Positions 42,100 to 50,690 of a stretch of 64,000 nt of DNA are shown piece after piece. Position 1 is the first letter of the stretch, and each line of letters opens with the position of its first letter. The DNA is from Colletes latitarsis (Eukaryota > Arthropoda > Insecta > Hymenoptera > Colletidae), in the NCBI RefSeq assembly GCF_051014445.1, contig NC_135141.1, positions 1,240,001 through 1,304,000 of the forward strand, in the 5' to 3' direction. The notes under the pieces were generated by a model, which did no database searches, was not told the DNA's origin, and saw nothing but the letters and a program-made list of their open reading frames with translations. A program made the position numbers and the translations under genes.

Positions 42100-45000
42100 A
42101 ACAAGTATGCAAAGAAGGCAAAATCATGAGCCCGATGCGGGCATAACCCAGACCTAAACCAGACCTAACCGGTGTCATCCTATAAAATATTGATCGAAAC
42201 CAAGTTTAATGGGCCGTTTCAGTGTGGTACCACATTACTACGTGACTGAAACCCGAAAAAACCCAGGATCAGGCCAACAAGTATGCGAAGAAGGCAAAAT
42301 CATGTGCCAGATGCAGGCATAACCCAGACCTAACCCAGACCTAACAGGTGTCATCCTTTAAAATATTGATCGAAGCCAAGTTTAGTGGACTGTTTCAGTG
42401 TGGTACCACGTTACTACATGACTCAAACATGAAAAAACCCAGGATCTGGCCAACAAGTATGCGAAGAAGGCAAAATCATGAGCCAGATGCGCGCATAACC
42501 CAGACCTAACCCAGACCTAACCGGTGTTATCCTCCAAAATATTGATCGAAACCAAATTTAATGGACTGTTACTGTGAGGTACCACATTACTACGTGATTC
42601 AAATCCGTAAAAACCCAGGATCTGTCCAACAAGTATGCAAAGAAGACAAAATCATGAGCCAGATGCGGGCATAACCCAGACCTAACCCAGACCTAACCGG
42701 TTTTATCCTCTAAAATATTGATCGAAACCAGGTTTAATCGACAGTTTCAATGTGGTACAACATTACTACGAGATTCAAACCCGAAAAAACCCAGGATGTA
42801 AGCAACAAGTATGCGAAGAAGGCAAAATCATGAGCCAGATGCGTGCATAACCCAGACCTTACCCAGACCTAACCGGTGTCATCCTCTAAAATATTGATCG
42901 TAACCAAGTTTAATGGACTGTTTCAGTGTTGTACCACATTACTACGTGACCCAAACCCGAAAAAACCCAGGTTCCGGCCAACAAGTATGCGAAGAAGGCA
43001 AAATCATGAGCCAGATGCGGGCATAACCCAGACCTAACCCAGACCTAACCGGAGTTATCGTCCAAAATATTGATCGAAACCAAATTTAATGGATTGTTAC
43101 TGTGTGGTACCACATAACTACGTGATTCAAATCCGAAAAAACCCAGGATCTGGCAAACAAGTATGCGAAGAAGGCAAAATCATGTGCCAGATGCAGGCAT
43201 AACCCAGACCTAACGCAGACCTAACCGGTTTTATCCTCTAAAATATTGATCGAAACCAGCTTGAATTGACTGTTTCAATGTGGTACATCATTACTACCTG
43301 ATTCAAATTCGAGAAAACCCCGGATCAGGCCAACAAGAATGCGAAGAAGGCAAAATCATGAGCCAGATGCGGGCATAACACAGACCTAACCCAGACCTAA
43401 CCGGTTTTATCCTCTAAAATATTGATCGAAACCAGATTTAGTTGACTGTTTCGTTGTGGTACCGCATTACTACGTGATTCAAACAGGGTAAAACCCAGGT
43501 TCTGGCCAACAAGTATGCGATGAAGGCTGAATCATGATCGAGATGCGGGCATAACCCAGACCTAACCCAAACCTAACCAGTGTTATCCTCCAAAATATTG
43601 ATCGAAACCAGGTTTAGTTGACTGTTTCGTTGTGGTACTGCGTTACTACGCCATTCAAACAGGGTAAAACCCAGGTTCTGGCCAACAAGTATGCGATGAA
43701 GGCAGAATCATGAGCGAGACGCGGGCATAACCCAGACCTAACCCAAACCTAACCGGAGTTATCGTCCAAAATATTGATCGAAACCAAATTTAATGGACTG
43801 TTTCTGTGTGGTACCACATTACTACGTGATTCAAAACCGAAAAAACCCAGGATCAGGCCAACAAGTATGCGAAGAAGGCAAAATCATGTGCCAGATGCAG
43901 GCATAACCCAGACCTAACGCAGACCTAACCGGTTTTATCCTCTAAAATATTGATCGAAACCAGCTTTAATTGACTGCTACTGTGTGGTACCACATTACTA
44001 CGTGATTCAAATCCGCAAAAACCCAGGATCTGGCCAACAAGTATGCAAAGAAGGCAAAATCATGAGCCCGATGCGGGCATAACCCAGACCTAAACCAGAC
44101 CTAACCGGTGTCATCCTATAAAATATTGATCGAAACCAAGTTTAATGGGCCGTTTCAGTGTGGTACCACATTACTACGTGACTGAAACCCGAAAAAACCC
44201 AGGATCAGGCCAACAAGTATGCGAAGAAGGCAAAATCATGTGCCAGATGCAGGCATAACCCAGACCTAACCCAGACCTAACAGGTGTCATCCTTTAAAAT
44301 ATTGATCGAAGCCAAGTTTAGTGGACTGTTTCAGTGTGGTACCACGTTACTACATGACTCAAACATGAAAAAACCCAGGATCTGGCCAACAAGTATGCGA
44401 AGAAGGCAAAATCATGAGCCAGATGCGCGCATAACCCAGACCTAACCCAGACCTAACCGGTGTTATCCTCCAAAATATTGATCGAAACCAAATTTAATGG
44501 ACTGTTACTGTGAGGTACCACATTACTACGTGATTCAAATCCGTAATAACCCAGGATCTGTCCAACAAGTATGCAAAGAAGACAAAATCATGAGCCAGAT
44601 GCGGGCATAACCCAGACCTAACCCAGACCTAACCGGTTTTATCCTCTAAAATATTGATCGAAACCAGGTTTAATCGACAGTTTCAATGTGGTACAACATT
44701 ACTACGAGATTCAAACCCGAAAAAACCCAGGATGTAAGCAACAAGTATGCGAAGAAGGCAAAATCATGAGCCAGATGCGTGCATAACCCAGACCTTACCC
44801 AGACCTAACCGGTGTCATCCTCTAAAATATTGATCGTAACCAAGTTTAATGGACTGTTTCAGTGTTGTACCACATTACTACGTGACCCAAACCCGAAAAA
44901 ACCCAGGTTCCGGCCAACAAGTATGCGAAGAAGGCAAAATCATGAGCCAGATGCGGGCATAACCCAGACCTAACCCAGACCTAACCGGAGTTATCGTCCA

Positions 45001-45965
45001 AAATATTGATCGAAACCAAATTTAATGGATTGTTACTGTGTGGTACCACATAACTACGTGATTCAAATCCGAAAAAACCCAGGATCTGGCAAACAAGTAT
45101 GCGAAGAAGGCAAAATCATGTGCCAGATGCAGGCATAACCCAGACCTAACGCAGACCTAACCGGTTTTATCCTCTAAAATATTGATCGAAACCAGCTTGA
45201 ATTGACTGTTTCAATGTGGTACAACATTACTACCTGATTCAAATTCGAGAAAACCCCGGATCAGGCCAACAAGAATGCGAAGAAGGCAAAATCATGAGCC
45301 AGATGCGGGCATAACACAGACCTAACCCAGACCTAACCGGTTTTATCCTCTAAAATATTGATCGAAACCAGATTTAGTTGACTGTTTCGTTGTGGTACCG
45401 CATTACTACGTGATTCAAACAGGGTAAAACCCAGGTTCTGGCCAACAAGTATGCGATGAAGGCTGAATCATGATCGAGATGCGGGCATAACCCAGACCTA
45501 ACCCAAACCTAACCAGTGTTATCCTCCAAAATATTGATCGAAACCAGGTTTAGTTGACTGTTTCGTTGTGGTACTGCGTTACTACGCCATTCAAACAGGG
45601 TAAAACCCAGGTTCTGGCCAACAAGTATGCGATGAAGGCAGAATCATGAGCGAGACGCGGGCATAACCCAGACCTAACCCAAACCTAACCGGAGTTATCG
45701 TCCAAAATATTGATCGAAACCAAATTTAATGGACTGTTTCTGTGTGGTACCACATTACTACGTGATTCAAAACCGAAAAAACCCAGGATCAGGCCAACAA
45801 GTATGCGAAGAAGGCAAAATCATGTGCCAGATGCAGGCATAACCCAGACCTAACGCAGACCTAACCGGTTTTATCCTCTAAAATATTGATCGAAACCAGC
45901 TTTAATTGACTGCTACTGTGTGGTACCACATTACTACGTGATTCAAATCCGCAAAAACCCAGGAT
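42100..45965. repeat. 1,936-bp tandem duplication of 11 monomers
   Basis: The stretch from about 42,100 to 44,030 recurs directly from about 44,036 to 45,965 at a shift of exactly 1,936 bp (11 x 176). The rare word GAGCCCGATGCGG occurs in both copies (42,128 and 44,064), as do CCACGTTACTACATGACTC, GATGTAAGCAACAAG, GTGTTGTACCAC and AGCTTGAATTG. Only a few differences were seen, such as GTACATCATT near 43,284 against GTACAACATT, and CCGTAAAAACC against CCGTAATAACC near 44,543. All monomers of the unit are the 176-bp form. This is one of the youngest looking events in the array. Confidence 0.82.
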
Positions 45966-47376
45966 CTGGCCAACAAGTATGCGAAGAAGGCAAAATCATG
46001 AGCCAGATGCGTGCATAACCCAGACCTAACCCAGACCTAACCGGTTTTATCCTGTAAAATATTGATCAAAACCAGATTTAATTGACTGTTTCAATGTGGT
46101 ACAACATTACTACCTGATTCAAATTCGAGAAAACCCAGGATCTGGCCAACAAGTATGCGAAGAAGGCAAAATCATGAGCCAGATGCGGGCCTTAACCAGA
46201 CGTAACCCAGACCTAACCGGTTTTATCCTCTAAAATATTGATCGAAACCAGTTTTTATTGACTGTTACTGTGTGGTACCACATTACTACGTGATTCAAAT
46301 CCGAAAAAACCCAGGATCTGGCCAACAAGTATGCAAAGAAGGTAAAATCATGAGCCAGATGCGGGCATAACCCAGACCTAACCCAGACCTAACCGGTGTC
46401 ATCCTTTAAAATATTGATCGAAACCAAGTTTAATGGACTGTTTCAGTGTGGTACCACATTACTACGTGACTCAAACCCGAAAAAACCCAGGATGTAGCCA
46501 ACAAGTATGCGAAGAAGACAAAATCATGAGCCAGATGCGGACATAAGCCAGACCTAACCCAGACCTAACCGGTTTTATCCTCTAAAATATTGATCGAAAC
46601 CAGGTTTAATCGACAGTTTCAATGTGGTACAACATTACTACGTGATTCAAACCCGAAAAAACCCAGGATGTAGCCAACAAGTATGCGAAGAAGGCAAAAT
46701 CATGAGCCAGATGCGGGCATAACCCAGACATAACCGGTTTTGTCCTCTAAAATATTGATCGAAATCTGGTTTAATTGACTGTTACCGTGTGGTGCCACAT
46801 TACTATCTGATTCAAACCCGAGAAGACCACGGATGTGGCCAGCAAGAATTCGAAGAAGGCAAAATCATGAGCCAGATGCGGGCATAAGCCAGACCTAACC
46901 GGTTTTATCCTCTAAAATATTGATCGAAACCAGGATTTATTGACTGCTACTGTGTGGTACCACATTACTACGTGATTCAAATCCGAAAAAACCCAGGATC
47001 TGGCCAGCAAGTATGCAAAGAAGGCAAAATCATGAGCCAGATGCGGGCATAAGCCAGACCTAACCCAGACATAACCGGTGTAATCCTTTAAAATATTGAT
47101 CGAAACCAAGTTTAATGGGCCGTTTCAGTGTGGTACCACATTACTACGTGACTGAGACCCGAATAAACCCAGGATCTGGCCAACAAGTATGCGAAGAAGG
47201 CAAAATCATGAGCCAGATGCGGGCATAACCCAGACATAACCGGTTTTGTCCTCTAAAATATTGATCGAAATCAGGTTTAATTGACTGTTTCAATGTGGTA
47301 CAACATTACTACCTGATTCAAATTCGAGAAAACCCAGGATCTGGCCAACAAGTATGCGAAGAAGGCAAAATCATGA
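45966..47376. repeat. Satellite block adjoining the retrotransposon
   Basis: This block matches about 38,280-39,415 at a shift of 7,689 bp (699 x 11), including the GGGCCTTAACCAGACG monomer, the AAGACAAAATC monomer and the AATC(A/T)GG short form. The last monomer, from about 47,220, is of the class ACATAACCGGTTTTGTCC joined to TTTCAATGTGGTACAACATTACTACCTG. The same composite occurs uninterrupted at about 56,700-56,880 and 62,420-62,600, so the pre-insertion site can be read from those copies. Confidence 0.75.
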
Positions 47377-49273
47377 GCCAGATGCGGGCCTGGCCATCAG
47401 ACGGCTCGGGGTTCGTAACACGGCCCCGGGTCCGGATGGTGTGCCCGGCCGGGTTTGGGTCTTGACCCAGGGCGTCCTTGGGGCCGACCTCAGGCGGTTG
47501 TTCGACCGCTGCCTGAGGGACGGGCGATTCCCCCCCAGTTGGAAGGTGGCGAGGATGGTCCTCTTCCGGAAGGAGGGTCGGCCCGCGGAGTCTCCCTCCG
47601 CATACCGGCCCATTTGTCTCCTCGACGAGGTGGGCAAGCTCTTCGAGCGGGTGATTGCTGCCCGCCTCGTCGAGCACCTGTCGCGGGGTGATCCCGGTCT
47701 GGCCGACTGCCAGTTCGGTTTCCGGGGGGGCCGATCGACTATCGACGCGATAGGTCGTGTGAGGGCCCTCTCCGGGGCGGCCGTCTCCCGGGGAGGGGTG
47801 GCATTGGCAATATCCTTGGATATTGCCAATGCCTTTAACACCCTCCCCTGGGAAGAGATAAGGAGGGGACTCGAATATCATCGGGTCCCCCCTTGTCTCA
47901 GGGCGGTCGTCGGGGATTATCTCCGCGGCAGGTGGATCGAGTATCCGGGCCGGGATGGTGATATGCGGAGGGAGGTGTACTGCGGTGTTCCGCAGGGGTC
48001 GGTCCTCGGGCCACTCCTGTGGAACATCGCGTACGACTCGGTGTTGCGGGCCGGCCTCCCCGACGGCGTCAGCACGGTGTGTTATGCGGATGACACACTG
48101 GTGCTGGCCGTCGGGGCGCACTGGGGGAGGGCCATGCGTCGCGCGGAGGAGGGGTCGCAACGCGTCGTCGACCGGATCAGGGGGATGGGGATGACGGTGG
48201 CGGTCCATAAGACCGAGGTGATTGCGTTTCATTCACCTCGGCAGGATCCGCCACCCCCTCTGATCCGGGTGGGTGGGGCTGACATCGAGGTGAAGCCCCA
48301 GATCAGGTATCTAGGGCTGATCCTCGATAGCCACTGGCGTTTCGAGGAGCATTTCCGCTGCCTGGTCCCCCGGTTGGAAAGGATGGTTGCGGCTCTGGGC
48401 CGGATCCTGCCCAACCGGGGGGGCCCGGCGGGCCGAGTTCGTCGCCTCTATGTGGCAATGGTCCAGTCGGTGGCCCTATACGGGGCCCCCGTCTGGGCGG
48501 ACGACCTGGCTGCCTCCCGGCGCAGCATGACTATGCTGCGTCGGGTGCAGAGGCGCATGGCGCTCAGGGTCGTCCGCGGGTATCGGACCATGTCACATGA
48601 GGCGGCGACGGTTCTAGCGGGGATGCCGCCCATGGACCTGCTCGCGCGGTCGCACGCGGTGATGTACCGGCACCGCGTCGACCGTCGCGCGGGGGTGGGG
48701 GCGGTCCCGGGCGGGCAGGAACCTGCTTGGGGCGATTTGAAGCGCCAGGCCCGGCAGTCCGTGTTGCTCGCGTGGCAGGAGCGGCTGGCTCTGCCAACCG
48801 CGGGGCACCGGACTGTCGAGGCGGTTCGGCCACTCCTGAAGGAGTGGCTGGACAGAGGCCATGGCAGCCTCACCTACCGGATGGCACAGGTATTTTCCGG
48901 GCATGGCAGCTTCGGAAGATACCTGTGCCGGATAGGGAAGGAGCCGACGGCGCGTTGCTGCCACTGCGACGCTGAGCAGGACACGGCGGATCATACCCTG
49001 GAGGTATGCCCCGCGTGGGAGGGGGAGCGCCGTGTCCTGGTCGGCGTCGTCGGGCGGGATGTCTCGCTGCCGGGCGTGGTGCGCGCCATGCTCGGCAGCG
49101 AGGAGAAGTGGAGGGCCGTGGCCTCCTTCTGCGAGAACGTAATGTTGCAGAAGGAGGCAGCGGGGAGGGAGCGCGAGGTTCAGCGGCGCGCTGAAGTTCG
49201 CGCTCGTGCCGTGGCCCGAGGTCGTCGCCCGGTCGCGACGCGTCGCGGGCGGCCGCCTCGGCGTGGCGGATGA
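47354..49273 (+). CDS. Truncated ORF2 protein: reverse transcriptase + CCHC knuckle, satellite-derived start
   Basis: A 639-codon open frame with no stop or frameshift. Residues 1-12 are satellite sequence read through the junction; element-derived residues start at about 13. Order: APGPDG near the RT start (24-29); the fingers segment with YRPICLL (84-90); FGFRGGRSTIDA (121-132); motif A LDIANAF with catalytic Asp156; motif B GVPQGSVLGPLLWN (211-224); motif C YADD with Asp246 and Asp247; the thumb region with YLGLILD (319-325). A C-terminal knuckle follows with C535, C538, H547, C552, then a basic tail rich in Arg. In intact relatives ORF2p nicks the target with an N-terminal endonuclease and copies its own RNA. 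Here the endonuclease (roughly 400 residues) is missing, so independent movement is not expected. All catalytic RT residues are intact, which points to a fairly recent insertion. The ATG at 47,354 is the furthest upstream in frame; whether anything is transcribed or translated is unknown. Confidence 0.88.
   Translation: MRRRQNHEPDAGLAIRRLGVRNTAPGPDGVPGRVWVLTQGVLGADLRRLFDRCLRDGRFPPSWKVARMVLFRKEGRPAESPSAYRPICLLDEVGKLFERVIAARLVEHLSRGDPGLADCQFGFRGGRSTIDAIGRVRALSGAAVSRGGVALAISLDIANAFNTLPWEEIRRGLEYHRVPPCLRAVVGDYLRGRWIEYPGRDGDMRREVYCGVPQGSVLGPLLWNIAYDSVLRAGLPDGVSTVCYADDTLVLAVGAHWGRAMRRAEEGSQRVVDRIRGMGMTVAVHKTEVIAFHSPRQDPPPPLIRVGGADIEVKPQIRYLGLILDSHWRFEEHFRCLVPRLERMVAALGRILPNRGGPAGRVRRLYVAMVQSVALYGAPVWADDLAASRRSMTMLRRVQRRMALRVVRGYRTMSHEAATVLAGMPPMDLLARSHAVMYRHRVDRRAGVGAVPGGQEPAWGDLKRQARQSVLLAWQERLALPTAGHRTVEAVRPLLKEWLDRGHGSLTYRMAQVFSGHGSFGRYLCRIGKEPTARCCHCDAEQDTADHTLEVCPAWEGERRVLVGVVGRDVSLPGVVRAMLGSEEKWRAVASFCENVMLQKEAAGREREVQRRAEVRARAVARGRRPVATRRGRPPRRGG
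47377..47391. repeat. Target-site duplication, left copy
   Basis: GCCAGATGCGGGCC (14 bp; 15 with the following T) directly precedes the element and is repeated after its poly(A). A preceding A is also shared but cannot be told from the tail. The sequence is the normal end of a satellite monomer. The duplication is the signature of target-primed reverse transcription with staggered cuts about 14 bp apart. Confidence 0.9.
47488..47674 (+). other. Three stem-loops in the 5' part of the RT frame
   Basis: Three inverted repeats follow each other. At 47,488-47,518, CCTCAG plus GCGGT pairs with ACCGC plus CTGAGG. At 47,585-47,601, GCGGAG pairs with CTCCGC around a 5-base loop. At 47,621-47,635, CTCGACGAGGTGGGC pairs with GCCCGCCTCGTCGAG at 47,660-47,674, 15 bp with one G-U. 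They lie in coding sequence for residues about 45-107. GC-rich DNA gives some short stems by chance, but a 15-bp stem is well beyond that. Confidence 0.6.
47766..47899 (+). other. Cluster of three long stem-loops over RT motif A
   Basis: Three stems are packed head to tail. 47,766-47,776 pairs with 47,787-47,797 (11 bp, one G-U). 47,800-47,815 pairs perfectly with 47,818-47,833 (16 bp, 2-base spacer). 47,855-47,870 pairs with 47,885-47,899 (15 bp, one bulged A, one G-U). The middle one, GGCATTGGCAATATCC and its reverse complement, is a near-perfect 34-bp palindrome. It encodes ALAISLDIANA, and the catalytic Asp156 codon (47,819-47,821) lies next to its centre. At 16 perfect pairs chance is very unlikely. 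Confidence 0.75.
48070..48106 (+). other. Stem-loop centred on the YADD catalytic motif
   Basis: CAGCACGGTGTGTTAT (48,070-48,085) pairs with ATGACACACTGGTGCTG (48,090-48,106): 16 pairs including two G-U, one bulged G, and loop GCGG (48,086-48,089). The codons of YADD occupy 48,083-48,094, so the loop and the top of the stem are the active-site codons. Together with the palindrome over motif A, both catalytic Asp motifs sit at hairpin tips. Confidence 0.65.
48643..48929 (+). other. Two stem-loops in the C-terminal half of the frame
   Basis: At 48,643-48,691 an imperfect stem has the perfect core ACGCGGTG (48,654-48,661) pairing with CACCGCGT (48,671-48,678), with outer pairing of CGCGC runs. 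At 48,883-48,899, GGCACAGGTATTTTCCG pairs with CGGAAGATACCTGTGCC at 48,913-48,929: 17 pairs with one G-U and a 13-base loop. The second codes for residues about 511-526, between thumb and zinc knuckle. Confidence 0.62.
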
Positions 49274-49789
49274 CCTAGGCTGGGAGGGGGGTCCTGAGGG
49301 GACCCTCCTCCCGCCAGGCGGCGCCGGGTCGGACCGGTTGGGGGTAGGAGTGCCTCCCCCTACCGGTCCGACGCAAGGGGAGGCACCCTCGGCGGTCTGG
49401 TGCGGCCATGAACGCCCGGCCGCCGAGGGGTGGAAACGGGGTCGCGGGCGGTTGCGAGTTGGGGCTCGCAGCCGCCACTAAACGCGGCCCCGGGACGGAT
49501 AGCGGCGGGATGGAGTGGCCCCGTCCCGCCGCTATGAGGCAGTGTGTCTACTGGGGGGACCGATTGTCCCCCCGGGGGATGGGCGCGAAAGCGCGGGCAC
49601 GGGGAGGATACCGGAAGAATGCTTCGAGCGATTCCCGGTATCCTCCCAAAGCGTGCCGAAGTGTCACCGTGGGGTTTTTAGTGGGTAGGTCCCGCGCCTG
49701 TCGTTGTACGGGCGCGGGGAATCCCACACACCCCTCCCACCTCTCCCCAAGGAGGTGGGGGGGAGTCTTTCGAAGATTTTCCCCACGAC
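49274..49789 (+). other. 3' UTR of the retrotransposon, a chain of stem-loops
   Basis: This is the region between the TGA and the A tail. It is made almost wholly of consecutive inverted repeats: 49,282-49,294 with 49,300-49,312; 49,328-49,338 with 49,362-49,372; 49,386-49,395 with 49,420-49,429; 49,448-49,458 with 49,465-49,475; 49,499-49,510 with 49,524-49,535 (12 bp perfect); 49,553-49,560 with 49,566-49,573; 49,583-49,586 with 49,591-49,594 (GAAA tetraloop); 49,602-49,614 with 49,635-49,647 (13 bp perfect); 49,691-49,698 with 49,711-49,718; 49,732-49,743 with 49,752-49,763. In R2 and SART-type elements the 3' UTR RNA fold is what the reverse transcriptase recognises, so a similar role is plausible. 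The small open frames here (for example 49,408-49,827) run into the poly(A) and satellite and are not genes. Confidence 0.78.
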
Positions 49790-49809
49790 AAAAAAAAAAA
49801 AAAAAAAAA
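49790..49809 (+). other. Poly(A) tail of the retrotransposon (A20)
   Basis: Twenty uninterrupted A residues lie between the 3' UTR end (CCCCACGAC) and the right target-site copy. They mark the 3' end of the copied RNA and the primer junction. The final A may belong to the target site. The lack of interruptions fits a young insertion. No AATAAA signal is visible just upstream. Confidence 0.93.
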
Positions 49810-49824
49810 GCCAGATGCGGGCCT
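49810..49824. repeat. Target-site duplication, right copy
   Basis: GCCAGATGCGGGCC(T) follows the A20 tail and continues TAACCAGACGTAACCC, the telomere-like block of the interrupted monomer. Uninterrupted versions of this exact junction exist at 56,862-56,875 and 62,582-62,595, which confirms that the left and right copies were once a single sequence. Confidence 0.9.
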
Positions 49825-50124
49825 TAACCAGACGTAACCCAGACCTAACCGGTTTTATCCTCTAAAATATTGATCGAAACCAGTTTTTATTGACTGTTAC
49901 TGTGTGGTACCACATTACTACGTGATTCAAATCCGAAAAAACCCAGGATCTGGCCAACAAGTATGCAAAGAAGGTAAAATCATGAGCCAGATGCGGGCAT
50001 AACCCAGACCTAACCCAGACCTAACCGGTGTCATCCTTTAAAATATTGATCGAAACCAAGTTTAATGGACTGTTTCAGTGTGGTACCACATTACTACGTG
50101 ACTCAAACCCGAAAAAATCCAGGA

Positions 50125-50175
50125 TGTACCCAAAAGTATGCGAAGAAGGCAAAATCATGAGCCAGATGCGGGCAT
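50125..50175. repeat. Monomer junction with internal deletion
   Basis: Compared with the equivalent stretch near 46,490, the array here passes from GGATGTACCCAAAAGTATGCG straight to the ACATAACCGGTTTTG monomer. One 176-bp monomer is missing, and GTAGCCAACAAG is changed to GTACCCAAAAG, with one base lost. It looks like a deletion formed by exchange between neighbouring monomers shortly downstream of the inserted element. Confidence 0.5.
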
Positions 50176-50690
50176 AACCCAGACATAACCGGTTTTGTCC
50201 TCTAAAATATTGATCGAAATCTGGTTTAATTGACTGTTACCGTGTGGTGCCACATTACTATCTGATTCAAACCCGAGAAGACCACGGATGTGGCCAGCAA
50301 GAATGCGAAAAAGGCAAAATCATGAGCCAGATGCGGGCATAAGCCAGACCTAACCGGTTTTATCCTCAATAATATTGATCGAAACCAGGATTTATTGACT
50401 GTTACTGTGTGGTACCACATTGCTACGTGATTCAAATCCGAAAAAACCCAGGATCTGGCCAGCAAGTATGCAAAGAAGGCAAAATCATGAGCCAGATGCG
50501 GGCATAAGCCAGACCTAACCCAGACCTAACCGGTTTTATCCTCTAAAATATTGGTCGAAACCAGGTTTTATTGACTGTTACTGTGTGGTACCACATTACT
50601 ACGTGATTCAAATCCGAAAAAACCCAGGATCTGGCCAACAAGTATGCAAAGAAGGCAAAATCATGAGCCAGATGCGGGCATAACCCAGAC

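Larger units (their letters stand above)
1..47376. repeat. Satellite DNA array, left part (176/165-bp monomers)
   Basis: Uninterrupted head-to-tail copies of one monomer fill this stretch, about 270 by length. Successive GCATAA(C/G)CC anchors lie 176 bp apart (1 to 177 to 353) or 165 bp apart (353 to 518). The monomer runs: telomere-like block, AACCGGTTTTATCC, the near-invariant box AAAATATTGATCGAAACC, a variable middle, the palindrome TGTGGTACCACA, CATTACTACGTGATTCAAA, CCCAGGATCTGGCCAACAAG, then TATGCGAAGAAGGCAAAATC and ATGAGCCAGATGCGG. Copies differ by scattered substitutions and rare 1-bp indels. No protein gene is supported; the recurrent 65-codon minus-strand frames are by-products of the repeat. 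The length is nucleosome-like, as in many centromeric or subtelomeric satellites, but the chromosomal position is not shown by the sequence. Confidence 0.98.
47391..49809 (+). mobile_element. 5'-truncated R1-clade non-LTR retrotransposon
   Basis: A 2.4-kb insertion lies on the + strand, bounded by a 14-15 bp target-site duplication and ending in A20. It contains the 3' part of ORF2 (reverse transcriptase plus zinc knuckle), a 516-bp 3' UTR and the tail. ORF1 and the apurinic-like endonuclease domain are absent, the usual result of incomplete reverse transcription. Assignment to the R1 clade (the group of R1, TRAS, SART and Waldo) rests on the SLDIANAFNTLPW and GVPQGSVLGPLLWN motifs and the C-terminal CX2CX8HX4C knuckle with HTLEVCPAW; the exact family is not recognised. 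The DNA is much richer in G+C than the satellite, so the element arrived from elsewhere. Some R1-clade families target telomeric repeats in insects; this one sits one base from the telomere-like block of a satellite monomer, but one copy cannot show target preference. Confidence 0.93.

Noticed and set aside
1..47376. True telomere tract
   Set aside because: The CCTAACCCAGA unit never occurs more than twice in a row and is always followed by about 150 bp of other sequence.
47318..48232. 304-codon minus-strand frame opposite the reverse transcriptase
   Set aside because: It is the antisense of a GC-rich coding region, where stops are rare, and it begins in element sequence and ends in satellite. 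The + frame has unmistakable RT motifs; the - frame has none.
47391..49809. Full-length, autonomous R1 element or 28S rDNA insertion
   Set aside because: There is no ORF1 or endonuclease, and the flanks are satellite, not rDNA.
49408..49827. 139-codon + frame in the 3' UTR
   Set aside because: It runs through the poly(A) as a lysine string and ends in satellite, and overlaps the stem-loops. It is not a gene.
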